Shown in pieces: positions 38,699 through 50,031 of a DNA stretch of 62,000 nt (positions are counted from its first letter, which is position 1; each line of letters begins with the position of its first letter). A program made the translations under genes and the position numbers. The notes under the pieces are model-generated. The model made no database searches, was not told the DNA's origin, and saw only the letters and a program-made list of their open reading frames with translations. Source of the stretch: Zygnema cylindricum (lineage: Eukaryota; Streptophyta; Zygnematophyceae; Zygnematales; Zygnemataceae). The stretch is taken from NCBI GenBank assembly GCA_037447655.1, contig JBBHKE010000404.1:1-62000 (forward strand). The letters run 5' to 3'.

Positions 38699-39837
38699 CC
38701 ATTGGCCCTCACAGTAAGCAGATCCAAAGAAGCTAATCTAGATAGTGCCGACTGTTAACTTGATATAAACCCAAATGACTGACCCCTTGACAATCAGAAC
38801 CCAAATATAGATTCACCCCTATGAAATAAGACTTTCTCTGTGGTCAGTTCCACTACAGAATGCAAAGTTAGAATATGAGATTTGGACACATTCACCCACT
38901 TTGACTTTCCCTTTCAAATGCAGACATCGTGGCAGACAAAAACGCTGATCGACTTCACCCTGGTGTAGCGTGGACTCCCCTGAGTCCGCAACAAAAAGAA
39001 TCACTGAAAATGGTCAAGTAAATTGATAGTTATGGTTGCCCAAAGTTAGCCATTTATACAAGATGCTCTCTAGGAGAGCCGACTAGCTACTCAAAATATT
39101 CTAAGTCCTATTCTCACTCTAAGACCCTATCTACTGACGTACGACACCAATCACATCACTGTACTGTACAGATAAGTACAAGTGTCGGTGTACTTTTTGT
39201 ACGACAATCGTACGATATGGCTGAAATGTCAACACATGTCATATATCTATTTGTTCCCGTAATCTCCGATGTTGCCGCAATCTAATGTTGACGTGCCATG
39301 TGTCATCCTATGTGGCGATGATCGCAAACCGCCAAAAGTACATATCCAGCGATCGTGGCGCCTATCGTGGCCGTCCGATCAAATCCGGCTATATTGCTAG
39401 ACGTTGAAAATAGACGCGCGGTATTTGTTTCGCGGTCGAACAAAATGCGCGGTATCCGTTTCAATAAATAAATTTGTACTCCGTACTATCTATAACTGTA
39501 TCTATGCAATACGTATATATTTCCAGTTAAATGAACTAGTCTACGTGTAACTATTTAAATAATTATCAAACCCCATACGTCGTAATACCAGCTCTAGTCT
39601 AAATGGATAAAGTCACCGGCTAACGGCGGATTGACGGACGGTAGGTACCAGGATCAATTCCTGGGTCCGTCAAATACCTTTTGGTAAGTCTTACTAATTT
39701 ACCCCTTGTCTTCTCTAGAGAGCTTAGGCAGTCATGGCTCTAGCTCCCTATCCAGCCTTCAGTGACTACAACAAGTGTGGGGGCTTGGAGAGGGGAGTTA
39801 GAGGCAGACTGCCTCTGCCTTTTTCTATCCTATTACA
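38699..39837. mobile_element. Insertion in element A gag, related to the family-2 LTR
   Basis: This block interrupts the homology of element A to the family-1 copy at 33930 and is flanked by the direct repeat GACCT (38694-38698 and 39838-39842). It resembles the family-2 LTR at 41559-42506 in several places: AAAAAGAATCACT, TATGGTTG/TATGGCTG near CCATTTATA/GCCTATAAA, a GTAC-rich stretch, and a tRNA-like block. It is best read as a solo LTR or a close relative. The plus-strand right end is CA as expected, but the left end is CC rather than TG, so the borders are provisional. Confidence 0.6.
39591..39671 (+). other. tRNA-like sequence with A-box/B-box, inside LTR-like insertion
   Basis: CTAAATGGATAAAGTC resembles a tRNA D-arm (A box) and GGATCAATTCC resembles a B box. 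The latter forms a perfect T-arm (CCAGG, 7-nt loop, CCTGG at 39648-39664) followed by GTCCGTC. The 5' acceptor strand is not in place, so it is not a functional tRNA gene. A degenerate counterpart lies at 42267-42345. Confidence 0.5.
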
Positions 39838-40787
39838 GACCTAGAAAATACACAAATATCAAGAAGTAGTTTGTCGTCCACCTGATTGACAAAGAACACG
39901 ACTTTCGTCCCAGCCAAAGCGAGAATTTCCTGTGGCTTTCGCTCTCTTGAATGCATTACCTATTATGAAAACATGCTATTTTTTCATCACAATAATAGCA
40001 TGGTAAAGGTGACCTTCTAGGACCACTACCTTTGCCAGTGCCATTTTTAGAGTCTGGAAACTGGTTGGCTAATGCGTGTACACACTTACTACTACCTCTT
40101 TGTGAAATTTGGTTAGCTTATTCGCTTAAATTAAACTGAATCGCTAATGTTATATTCCACTGACGTTGTGGAAGAGCTCTAAGCCTATCTATGGCTCCGT
40201 TATATTCATCGGGCAAATTTCTCATCAACAACATAGCTAACTGAGGTGGTAAAATGTACCCACCCGCACTTGTACTTTGAAGAAATAACCTTTTCATAGT
40301 ATGACAATGATCTGATATACTGCCTCCAGAATTCTTAAATTTAATAATCTGCGTGGCTATGTTAGTCTAGACAAAACATCTAGCTGATTATACATAGCAC
40401 GTACACTGAACGAAAAATCAAAGGCTTCTTTCATCTCAAGATACGACATTGCCAAGACTTTTGTCATTGACTGTTTCAAGATGTTGAGGAAGTGGAGATT
40501 CTTCTTTGTCTTATTGGGTGCAGTCATATCAATAGTTCCCTCCACAATGGGTGACAAGTCCCTCTCCTTGTAATATGAGCTGAATATATCTTCCCAGTAT
40601 AAGTAGTCCGTTCCATCAAAAATAGGCAATTTGGGCGGTGGGCCTATAACATGTTGTAGGTTTGGGCACTTTGACTTGATTGTGATCCACTAACACTCGA
40701 CGTCACATTCGCACTAGCTGGTTTATTCGTCCCTGCAGCAGGTGTAAAAGCACTTGGGCCTGCAAGTACTGAGCCACTAGTAGACAT
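39838..40787 (-). pseudogene. Element A gag remnant
   Basis: The start codon (40787-40785) lies inside the LTR; the first 45 codons (MSTSGSVLAGPSAF onward) are LTR-encoded, then a TAG follows two codons after the LTR end region. The gag body (PIFDGTDYLYWEDIF, 40629-40357) and a damaged zinc knuckle (CYYCDEKIACFHN, about 39960-40005) follow. It is non-functional. Confidence 0.75.
40637..40650 (-). other. Candidate primer-binding site, initiator tRNA-Met anticodon arm (family 1)
   Basis: The minus strand reads GTTATAGGCCCACC directly inside the LTR end. It matches the complement of the plant initiator tRNA-Met anticodon stem-loop (recalled as GTTATGGGCCCACC) at 13 of 14 positions. No match to the usual tRNA 3'-end type PBS (TGGTATCAGAGC) is present. 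Confidence 0.65.
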
Positions 40788-41318
40788 GACAGCAAAAGCA
40801 AACCCAAATAGAAACTCCTAGTAGACTAGATCTATAGTGTAAGATATGTAACACCAAATGAAAGAGGTATTTCAACCAAACAAATATATACCACAGACAA
40901 ATCAAGGACAATAGAACATAACACAACTTAAAGTGCACTTAGTGATCTCATTTCCTTAACTTTGTGTAGAATGTACATTCTGTTTCTACCTGATTGTTTC
41001 TAATTAAACTAAATACTAAAAAGATCTAAAAAAAATCTAAAACGTATGTACAAGGTTCACCTAAAAATCTACTGATATAAATCTAAATACTTGGATCAGA
41101 TTTGTCTAGTAACATTATCTACACCCTAAATATCCGTGAGATATTTATCACGTCTACATTCATAAGCAGCCGTACTCACTAATTTAGTTACAGATAACTA
41201 TTCAAGTAGATACTTAAAATTTACACTAAATACAGTTAATAATAAATAGTTGGTGGTCAAAAATATTATAAGTCATAAAATCCAATTTCAAAGACTTACT
41301 GAAGCTTACTTTCCAATA
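40652..41318 (-). repeat. Family-1 LTR, 5' copy of element A
   Basis: 667 bp running on the minus strand from TATTGGAAAG to CCTACAACA. The gag ATG lies 136 nt before its end. On its right a second family-1 pol end (41319-41558) with its own GGGGAG tract abuts it, so the same LTR also served as the 3' LTR of another copy. Confidence 0.8.
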
Positions 41319-41558
41319 CTCCCCTCAAGCTTTAAAAGACTTACTCACTTCGACCGCATGCTTTTATGTAGTACTCCAACTAGGGAGCTGGAAGGGATTT
41401 TGTTAGCATATCCGCAACAATTTTCTCATTAGGCAAATAGCAAAGTTTGACAAATTTTGAAAATACTTTCTCTTGTACCAAATGTAGCATAATGTAGATA
41501 TGCTTACTCTTAAAATGGTGACTTGGGTTTGTAGCCACAAAAATGGCTGCGTGATTGT
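41319..41558 (-). pseudogene. Family-1 RNase H C-terminal scrap
   Basis: About 240 bp homologous to the pol 3' ends at 35345-35590 and 46066-46310 (compare the CDNxAAIFVATNPSHHF region). It is cut off abruptly at the family-2 LTR border at 41559. Confidence 0.8.
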
Positions 41559-42506
41559 TGTTGTAATTTTATGACATCTTTTAGTCCACAGAATGTCTAG
41601 CTTATATGAAACCTCTTGGATAATATTTGCAATTTTTGACTTTGGCAATGAATAAGTGCCACTCTGGCACTCTAAATCTCTAACCGACTAATTTTTTGTG
41701 TAGCCTGGACCTCCATGAGTGCGCTGCAAAAAGAATCACTAAAATTGCTCACTTGAGCATTAAGTTATGGCTGGCCAAAGATGGCCTATAAATACCGGAA
41801 CACTCTAGGAAGAGGTGGCTACCTTGATTTTTCCTAAGTCCTAAGCTCCCTGTGTAAACCTACTTCTAATGTACCCTAACCAATCAAATGATTGTAAGGA
41901 GAAGAAGGTACAGTACCGCTGTACTTTTTGTATGGCTATAGTATGACATTGCCGCTCCTCTGACGCGTGTTAGTTCTTGAGCTATAGTAGCTCCCCCCGT
42001 AATATCTGCCGTCCAACCATATTACGCCATGTGTCGTCCGCGGACATTGGCTTGTAAATGGCCAAATGTCTAGTCCAGAATTTCGACTCCTCTGCGAGCC
42101 GTCGATCGCGAACGACATTTGATCTTGTCCATTGAAAATTAAATGTCGTTTTGTATGGTACAGTATTTCGTGTGGTACTGTACGTTCCACGTTTTCATTT
42201 TGTTTCATATGTCTTCGCGTAATTAACTAAAATAATTATCAAATACAATCTATGGAATGTTCCATGAAGACTTGTTGGATAAAGCTGACGGCTACGCCGT
42301 ATGGCTTATCCATAGGTCTCAAGATCAAATCTTAATGCTGGCAGGCTATCTTTTGCAAGGGCTTTGTTTTTTGCTTGTCTTCTTACCTTCATATTTGCCT
42401 GAGATAGCCATGGCTGCCTTCTAGTTCTTAGTGACTACGACAAGTATGAGAACTATAGAGTAACCATAGACCAAAACGATAGAATATAAAATACCCTTTT
42501 TCAACA
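41559..42506 (-). repeat. Family-2 copia LTR (3' copy)
   Basis: The plus strand begins TGTTGTAATTTT and ends TTTTTCAACA, giving TGTTG/CAACA ends. It is followed by the polypurine tract and the RNase H end of the family-2 element. The 948 bp include a GTAC-rich stretch and a degenerate tRNA-like block. The left flank is family-1 RNase H, i.e. the element inserted there. No second family-2 LTR bracketing the element was found. Confidence 0.75.
42267..42345 (+). other. Degenerate tRNA-like block in family-2 LTR
   Basis: CTTGTTGGATAAAGCTGACGGC (A-box-like) and GGTCTCAAGATCAAATC (B-box-like) occur at the same spacing and place as in the related insertion at 38699-39837. It is weaker than that copy; a four-base T-stem AAGA/TCTT can still be drawn. 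Confidence 0.35.
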
Positions 42507-45379
42507 CTCCCCTTTTTTTTTTAGTCTATCTTTTGCTTCAGTCCACACTTCTCCCTACAAAATATCAATTTGGGAGAAGGAACTAGCTTAGTCATCATAT
42601 CTGCTACCATTTCTCCATCCGATCTATATTTCAAACTAATTATTTTATTCTCAACATTCTCTCTAACAAAGCTCAATTGAATGTCCATATGCTTTGCTTT
42701 AAAGTGATACTTAGGATTTGCTGCAATTACAATCGCAACTTGATTATCACAAAATATCTTTTGCACTCCACTTTTCATATATCCAAGTCGTTGAAGGAAA
42801 GATTTCACCCACATTAATTCTTTTATAGCCAAACAAGAGGCCATATACTCAGCCTCCATGGTGGACTGAGCAATCACCTTTTGTTGCTTACTGCTCCAAA
42901 AACAAGCCCTATTCCCAACATACAACACATACGCAGAAGTACACCTCCTTATCGGAGCATCCCCATAATTGGCATCACTCCAAGTGGTGATGTCAGCATT
43001 ATTTCCTCCCAAATGGAACCATAGATATCTCGTTCATTTCAAGTATCGCATGACCATTTTGGCCGCTTCCCAATTTTTCTTGCTAGGATCATTCAGACTC
43101 CTAATTTATATCCCTACAGCAGCTGCTATATCAAGATGAGTACAGTTTATAAAATAGATCAAACTATCGACAACCTATCTGTATGGAATAGTTTACATAA
43201 ACTCGTTTTCCTTAGGTCCTAACTCATTATCCAAGATCAAGACTCCCTCTTTTAAGCTCTTCTCACTTCTATTTTTTAAATCCACTAGAGTCGTACAACT
43301 ATTTGTTTTATCCATTTGAAAATTTTCAAGCATATTTCTTATTGCTTCCTTTTGAGTTAATCTAATTGTTTTCTTCTCTCTATCCCTCTCCATTTGAATT
43401 CCAAAAACATACTTTGTTTCCCCGCAGTCCTTCATTTCGAATTCTTTTTTTAGATTTTTTTTCAATTCCATTAATTTTCTCCATTGATTTACTCTAAATA
43501 AGCAAATCATCAACATAGATGGCAATGAAAATTATACCTTCCTTATCCTCAAATAGATAGATGGAATGATCCGAACTAATATGGATATATTCCAAACTCG
43601 TCAAAAACTCGTCCAGCTTGTTATTCTATTGGTGTGGAGCTTGCTTTAGTCCATAAAGAGACTTTATCAATGTGCCCACCTTACTTTCTTCTCCTTTTTC
43701 CACAAATCCTTCCGATTGTTGCATAAAGATCTCTTCTTCTAATTTTCCGTGTGAGAAAGCGGTTTAATGTCCATCTGGTGCACTTTAATGTCTTCAGCTG
43801 CTACTAGACTTAGTAGAATCTGGACGGAGGGAAATCTAACAATTGGAGCGAAGGTCTCCTCATAATCAATTCCCTCCTTCTGTGTGAACCCCTTTGCCAC
43901 TAATCAAGCCTTGTATCGCTCGATAGTGTTATCCGGATTGAGTTTTTGGTTGGAACAATCTTTTGGTGTTGAACCCCTTCCTCTTTCAAGTACTCTTCAA
44001 ACTCATTAGAAGTGTATTCCCTCCCATTATCACTCCTCACTCTCTTTATAAGTGTCTCATGAAGATTTTCACTCCATGCATTATACTCTTTAAAGTAAGC
44101 CGAAGCCTCAAGTTTGTTTTTCAAGAAATATACACTAGAGTATCTAAACCAATCATCAGTGATAGTATGCATAAATCTTTTCCCTCCAACTGATGGCACT
44201 TAGGCCAGTCCCGATATGTAAGTGTGAACTAGATATAAAACCTTTTCACCCTTATATGTTGCGGTTTTGGGAAAATGCAATCTGGGGGCCTTACCTTGAG
44301 CACATCCAGTACAATCATCCAAAGTCTCATTGTCTCCAAAATGCATTCCCTCAAATACACCAATTTTCTTTATTTCTTTCTATCTATCTAGATGCACATG
44401 TCCCAATCTTTTATGCTATATCATTAAATCACTTACACAGGCATAGTAAACTCCCGTCTTTCCATTACTCAAATTCAGCCTAAACATTCATTGGCTTCTC
44501 TTTTCAGGTGTGAAGTACAATTCATTCTCATAGCTAGCAACAAAGACTCCTTTTTTAGTACTAGTCTCAAAACCCTTATCATCTAAGACCGACGTAGAGA
44601 TAAGATTCTTGTTCAACTCTGGGATAAAAAGTACATCAGAGAAAGTTACTATGGATGCCTTTCCATCAATAAGACTCTCAGATCCACTGAACCCATTAAA
44701 CTAGTGGTTAGTATTCTCCCATCCCCATACTCTTTCTCTACAGTAGGGATCTTTCTAGTTTTGATAAACAATGGTTTTTCTCTACACAAATGCATAGAGG
44801 CTCCTAAATTAATAATCTAACCTTCTCAGAAGCTTCTCTTACTCCACCAAAAGCGCACTTTTGCCTACTTGGAATCCCCGACTCACATTTCACCCTCAAC
44901 TCCTCGTTGAGGAGTTCTCCATCTTCCTTATCGGAATCCTCTCCAATAACTTGTGTTGCCACAAATGCCTTTTTTTTATTTGCGGCTGGTTTTTTGACCA
45001 GTTTCTCTTTCAATCTCTGCTTTGTTAGTTTAGAATACTCTGCCATGTAATGTCGTGGCTTTTTACAAAAGTGACAAAGCCCCTTCAAAGGCTTTGATCC
45101 AGATCCTTCCGATTAATTTCCTTTTCCTCCCTCACCAAAGTTTCCAAAAGGATTCTTGGAATCCTTATCTCCCCAATTAGTTCTAGCAGCCAATGCCTAA
45201 ACACTCTTTCCTCCTCTCCGAATCTCAATTGTGCTTTCCCGAACCAAAGTCATTCCCACAATGTAGTTCGTGATCCATCGATGATCTAACAAGTCGTGAA
45301 CCCTGTTAACAATGTTTTCATAATCATCTAGGAGTTTCATCAACAAAGTATTCACCTTCTCTTTCTCGATCTCCCTTTT
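42507..45379 (-). pseudogene. Copia family-2 gag-pol, 5'-truncated and decayed
   Basis: Read on the minus strand: part of gag; a damaged zinc knuckle (CHFCKKPRHYMAEY, last Cys lost, near 45050); a pre-integrase and integrase core with TITDDWFRYSSVYF and RSDNGREYTS (44199-43900); RT (EFEMKDCGETKYVFGIQMERDREKK, 43525-43193); and a long intact RNase H end (ATWSDANYGDAP, then CDNQVAIVIAANPKYHFK, ending 42521). Stops and frameshifts separate the parts. The 5' end is missing: at 45380 the sequence switches to a family-1 LTR. Confidence 0.85.
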
Positions 45380-46065
45380 TGTTGAGGGTCATGGGCATTT
45401 ACACTCGGCTTTGATCCACTCCCACTAGGAGTCACACTTGCACCAGCCGCGATATTCGTCCCGCATGAGCAGGTGGAGCACTAGGGCTAATGGGAGCAAT
45501 TGCAACAAGAGCTGAGCCATTATCAAACATATTAGCGCAAGCAAACTTAAAGAGAAATGCCTAGAAGACTAGATCTATAGTGTAAGATATGTTACTCTAA
45601 ATGAAAGAGGTCTTTCAACCAAACAAACATGTACAATAAGCAAATTAGAGACAATAGAGCATAAAACACCTTATACTGCACTCAGTGCTCTCATTTCCTT
45701 AACTCTTGTGTAAAATGTACATTCTGTGTCGAATTGATCAATCCTAATTGAACTAAATCCTTAAAAGATCTAGAAAACACCTAAAACGTATGTACAGGGT
45801 TCACCAGACAACCTACTAACAAAAATCTAAGTATTTGGACCAGAATTGTCCACTAACAATATCTGTACCCTAAAAATCTCATTGATTCATATCACGTCCA
45901 CATTCATTGGCGGCCCTATACACTACTTTACTTAAAGATAATTATTCGTGTAGATACTACAAAATTCCACACTAAATTTGGTCAATATTGAACAGTTGGT
46001 ATTCCAAAAATATTATAAGTCCTAGACTCAAATTTCTAAGACTTACTAAAGTTTACTTTTCAATA
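45380..46065 (-). repeat. Family-1 LTR (third copy)
   Basis: 686 bp homologous to 34641-35344 and 40652-41318, including the gag-start part. It follows the GGGGAG tract of the family-1 pol fragment at 46066-47508 as a 3' LTR. Its far side is joined to family-2 gag, without a target-site duplication. Confidence 0.8.
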
Positions 46066-47508
46066 CTCCCCTTAAGCTTTAGAAGACTTACTCACTTAGA
46101 CCACATGCTTTTCTGCAGTACTCCAACTTAGGAGCTGGAAGGGCTTTTGTCAACATGTCCGCAACCATTTTCTCATCAGGCAAATAACAAAGTTTGACAA
46201 CTTTTGCAAATACTTTCTCTCGTACCAAATGTAGCCGAATGTCCATATGTTTACTCTTAAAATGGTGACTTGGGTTTGTAGCCACAAAAATGGCTGCTTG
46301 ATTGTCGCACCACATTATTTGTGTCTCGTGTTGTGCTAAACCTAATTCTTGAAGAAATGCCTTAATTCATAGCAGCTCTTTCAAGGCTGCGCTCGCAGCC
46401 ATGTATTCGGCTTCCATAGTAGATTGAGCCGTGACTTTTGAATTTTACTACTCGAACTACAAGTTCCAGTTCCAATCTGAATGACATACTCAGTTGTAGA
46501 CTTCTTGCTAGGCACATCACCATAGGTAGCATCACTCCAAGTATTAATGCCAACCTTGTCCCCTCCGAAAGTAAGCCAAAGATTTCTAGTTCCAACAAGA
46601 TACCTTAATACCCTTTTTGCTGCCTCCCAGTCTCTCTTTCGTGGATTTTGTAGACTTCTACTCAATACACCAACAGCTGCTGCTATATCAGGCCTAGTGC
46701 AATTCATGAATTAAATCAAACTTCCTACAACTTGTTTGTAAGGTACTTGTGACATAACTTTTTGCTCTTCTGTACTAAGTTCCTCATCTATTATTACTCC
46801 AAACTCATGCTTCTTTCCTTCAATTTTTTGCTTATACTCCATAGGAGTTGCACAACCTTTGGCATCAGCCAAGCCAAATTTTTCCAACATGTTTCCTATC
46901 GCTTCTTTTTGAGTTAGCCTAATTATTTTCTTTTCTCTATCTCTTTCAACTTGTATTCCAAGGATATATTTTGCCTCACCCAAATCCTTCATTTCAAATT
47001 GTGAATAAAGAGCCTCTTTTACTCTAGCAATTCCTTCTTTGTTCCTAGTAATTAGCAGCAAATCATCAACATACACAACAATGAATATCACCTCATCAGG
47101 ATTATCACCACACATCACATATACTGAATGATCGGAGCTAATTCTAGTAAATCCTAAACCTGTCAAGAACTCATCTTACTTTCGATTCCACTGCCTAGGG
47201 GCCTGTTTTAGGCCATACAAAGATTTTAAAAGTCTGCAAACAAGATTTTTTTTTCCTGTTTCCTCATAACCCTGAGGCTGCTTCATGTAAATAACCTCAT
47301 CTAAATCACCATGCAAAAAGGCAGTTTTGACATCCATTTGGTGGATGTCAAAATCCTCTAGGGCAGCTAATGTAAGTAAGATGCGGACAGATGGAAACCT
47401 TACAACTGGTGAAAAAGTTTATTCATAATCTATCCCCTCCTTTTGATTATATCCCTTAGCAACCAAACGAGCCTTATACCTGTCTATGGTGTTATTTGGG
47501 TTCAATTT
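46066..47508 (-). pseudogene. Family-1 RT-RNase H fragment
   Basis: The 3' half of a copia pol: RT with FIVVYVDDLLLI and EFEMKDLGEAKYILGIQVERD-like motifs (47166-46711), RNase H (NTWSDATYGDVPSKKST, 46707-46381), and the end CDNQAAIFVATNPSHHFKSK to CGLSE (46315-46088). Upstream, the RT start (RYKARLVAKGYNQKEG-type) is cut at 47508 by the family-3 LTR. A few stops are present. It is better preserved than element A. Confidence 0.88.
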
Positions 47509-48359
47509 TGTTGTTCTACAACCACCGGTGCAGGTGGAGGAGCAACAGTAGTAGTAGAAGTAGACATGATACACTCTCAAAAGCTATCAAGAATCCTACC
47601 AGACAGCTGTTCTTAAGTGCTCACCAATTTTATATAAGCATCCAAACCTCACAAAACTCTATCAGAATATAGAGTAGTATAAACACTGACAACTCCCAAA
47701 GTTTCAGCACAATTGACCCAACAACACTCAAGATATAATACTCAGAAGTTTCCCAAAAACTGTCTGCAATTTTACTACTTGGAAGGCTGGATACATTATA
47801 TGTTGTGAGTCCTAAGTCTTATACTTGTGTTGAACTGGCAATGCCAGTGTACTTGGGAGGTACGTCAAACTACCAAGCTACCACTAATCTGTCAAGCTAC
47901 CACTAAGCTCTCACTAAGCTACCACTGAGTTACCCACTAAGTTACCACTGAGTTACCCACTAAGTTTACTAGAATCGTATATATCGCAGTTGCTCTATCT
48001 ATACAGAATCACATTAAGAATATCAGACGCTGCGTTGACCGTACGGACCATATCAAATATAAACGTGGTTGCGTTGTCTTGTCTGTATTGCAGCTTCACT
48101 GCTGCGCTGCTCTGTTGCTGCGCTGCTGCTGCACTGCTCTCCTGGTGCGCTGCTCTGCTGCTGCGCTGCTCTGCTGCTACGCTGCTCTGCTATATAGTAG
48201 CTGCTCTGCTGTATAGCAGCTGCTCTGCTGTATAGCAGCTGCTCTGCTGTATAGCAGCTGCGCTGCTCTTCCGTATAACAGTTGCTCTGCTGTATAGCAG
48301 CTGTATAGTTGCTGCGCTGTTGCGCTGCTTTGAGACTCAAAGCTTTCCAAAAGACAACA
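47509..48359 (-). repeat. Element D 3' LTR (851 bp)
   Basis: The plus strand begins TGTTGTTCTAC and ends AAGACAACA, so on the element strand it runs TGTTGTC to GAACAACA. It is longer than the 5' copy because of an expanded GCTGCTCTGCTGTATAGCAG repeat. The first gag codons are present near its 3' end although no gag follows, which proves that this coding segment belongs to the LTR. Confidence 0.9.
48076..48335. repeat. GCTGC-rich tandem repeat in element D 3' LTR
   Basis: About 260 bp of GCTGCGCTGCTCTGCTG-type repeats including roughly four to five near-identical 20-bp units GCTGCTCTGCTGTATAGCAG. Each unit contains a self-complementary CTGCTGTATAGCAG hairpin. The other three family-3 LTRs carry much shorter versions. 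Confidence 0.9.
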
Positions 48360-48367
48360 CTCCCCTT
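48360..48367 (-). other. Polypurine tract of element D
   Basis: The minus strand reads AAGGGGAG immediately before the 3' LTR, the usual plus-strand primer position. In element E the same position reads TTGGGAG, degraded. Confidence 0.7.
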
Positions 48368-48517
48368 AAGCTTTAGACTCAGTATACTAGCGTAGCTGCG
48401 GTGATAAACTAGCGCAGTATCGTAGCATAGCAATATAGCAATTAGCAAGTCACTCAGTCCCACAACCTTTCTGGTGGACTTATAGTAGCGTGGCAGTATA
48501 GCAGTGCAGCAATTCAA

Positions 48518-49186
48518 CTATTCACTTAATCCCACTGCATCCCTACAATACTGTAGCTTAGGAGCAGGAAGAGCTTTAGTGAGCATATCAGCTACCATTT
48601 TTGCATCTGGTAAATAACATAATTTAATCACTCTAGAGAACACTTTTTCTCTTACAAAGTGTAATCGTACATCCATGTGTTTGCTTTTGAAGTGATGACT
48701 CGGGTTAGAAGAAATGGCAATGGCAGCCTGGTTATCACACCAGATCACGTGTGGACGAACTTCAATGTATCCTAGTTCTTGTAATATGGATTTTACCCAT
48801 AAGAGTTCTTTGAGGGCCAAGCTTGCTGCCATAAATTCTGACTCCATTGTTGACAGTGCTGTCACCTTTTGAATTTTGCTGCTCCAACAGCAAGTACCGT
48901 TCCCAACTTGTAGAATGAATCCCGTGGTGGATTTCCGGCTTGGCAAGTCGCCATAGCTTGCATCACTCCACGTTTGCAGTTTTACTTCTCCTCCGCCTAG
49001 CGTGAGTTTGAGGTCTTTGGTTCCGGCCAAATATCTTAAGACTCTCCTTGCTGCATCAAAGTCAGATTTTCTCGGATTCTCTAGACTCCTGCTCAGTACC
49101 CCGACTGCTGCAGCAATGTCAGGACGGGTACAATTCATGAAATATATTAAGCTTCCCACTATCTGTCTGTAAGGTATTTGTGTCAT
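48518..49186 (-). pseudogene. Element D RNase H domain and pol C-terminus
   Basis: A 222-codon open stretch with no internal stop. It has the RT-RNase H link (IPYRQIVGSLIYFMNCTRPD), the RNase H motifs TWSDASYGDLP and STMESEF, then VIWCDNQAAIAISSNPSHHF, and ends YCRDAVGLSE. The domain itself looks intact but is separated from RT by a small frame-disrupting duplication at about 49187-49240. Confidence 0.9.
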
Positions 49187-49206
49187 AGAATCATTCTCCC
49201 CTGATT

Positions 49207-49974
49207 CTAAATACTTTGTGTCATAGAATCATTCTCCCCTGATTCTAAATACTCGCTAACAATGACACCTGGTTCTGTCTCTTCTCCCTCTAACTTCTGC
49301 CGAACCTCCATTGGAGTTAGACATCCTTTTGCCCCCCGCATTCCGTACTCATCTAACATGTTTCCAATAGCCTCCTTTTGAGTCAATTTTATTACTTTCT
49401 TATTTCTGTCCCTCTCTACTTGAATACCCAAAATATATTTTGCCTCACCGAGGTCTTTCATCTCGAACCGTGAGTTTAGAGCAGTGTTGATTTTGTTAAT
49501 TTCAGCCATTGATTTGTTAATTAATAGTAAATCATCTACATACACCGCTACATACACAATCCCATTTTCACCTTTTAGAACGTAGACAGAGTGATCAGTA
49601 CTTATCCTTTGAAATCCTAGGCTAGTCAAGAATTCATCAAGCTTCAGATTCCACTGTCTAGGGGCCTGTTTTAGGCCGTATAGAGATTTTAGCAACTTGC
49701 ATACTAAGTGCTCTTCTCCTGGTTCCACATACTTTTCAAGCTGCTGCATGTAAATGGTCTCTTCTAGTTCTTTATGCAAAAAGGTCGTCTTTACATCCAT
49801 CTGATGTATTTCCATATCTTCTATAGCAGTTAGCGACAGCAAAATCCTAACTGTCAGAAATCTTACAACCGGAGAAAATGTTTCTTCAAAATCGATTCCT
49901 TCCTTTTGATTATATCCGTTTGCCACAAGTCTGGCCTTGTAACGTTCAATGGTGTTGTCGGGATTTAACTTCAC
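49207..49974 (-). pseudogene. Element D reverse transcriptase domain
   Basis: A 255-codon open stretch. Copia RT motifs in order: [43 protein letters not shown], the catalytic YVDDLLL box and EMKDLGEAKYILGIQ. The YVDD aspartates are present. About 30 bp containing TGTGTCATAGAATCATTCTC are duplicated in tandem at its 3' end, which breaks continuity with RNase H. Confidence 0.92.
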
Positions 49975-50031
49975 CTATAATACCCATTTGGTTCCGATCA
50001 CTTTTCGGTCCGGATGAAGGTTCACAAGCTC

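Larger units (their letters stand above)
34641..41318 (-). mobile_element. Copia family-1 element A, full-length but degenerate, with nested insertion
   Basis: Two related LTRs (34641-35344 and 40652-41318) bracket a minus-strand gag-pol. The right LTR ends CCTACAACA and is followed at once by the candidate primer-binding site (40637-40650). The polypurine tract GGGGAG lies next to the left LTR. Removing the insertion at 38699-39837 leaves about 5.5 kb. There is no matching target-site duplication: the left flank is an inverted copia fragment and the right flank is another family-1 RNase H scrap, so both borders have been reshuffled by recombination. Confidence 0.8.

Noticed and set aside
39591-39671. 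Functional tRNA gene
   Set aside because: The T-arm is perfect but the 5' acceptor strand and a proper anticodon arm are missing, and it lies inside an LTR-like insertion.
34641-41318. Target-site duplication for element A
   Set aside because: The left flank TTTCT and right flank CTCCC do not match; both flanks are parts of other copia copies.
48053-48517. 154-codon minus-strand frame with Gln/Ser/Ala repeats (also similar frames near 53200, 56300 and 61300)
   Set aside because: These are translations of the GCTGC-type tandem repeats inside family-3 LTRs, not genes.
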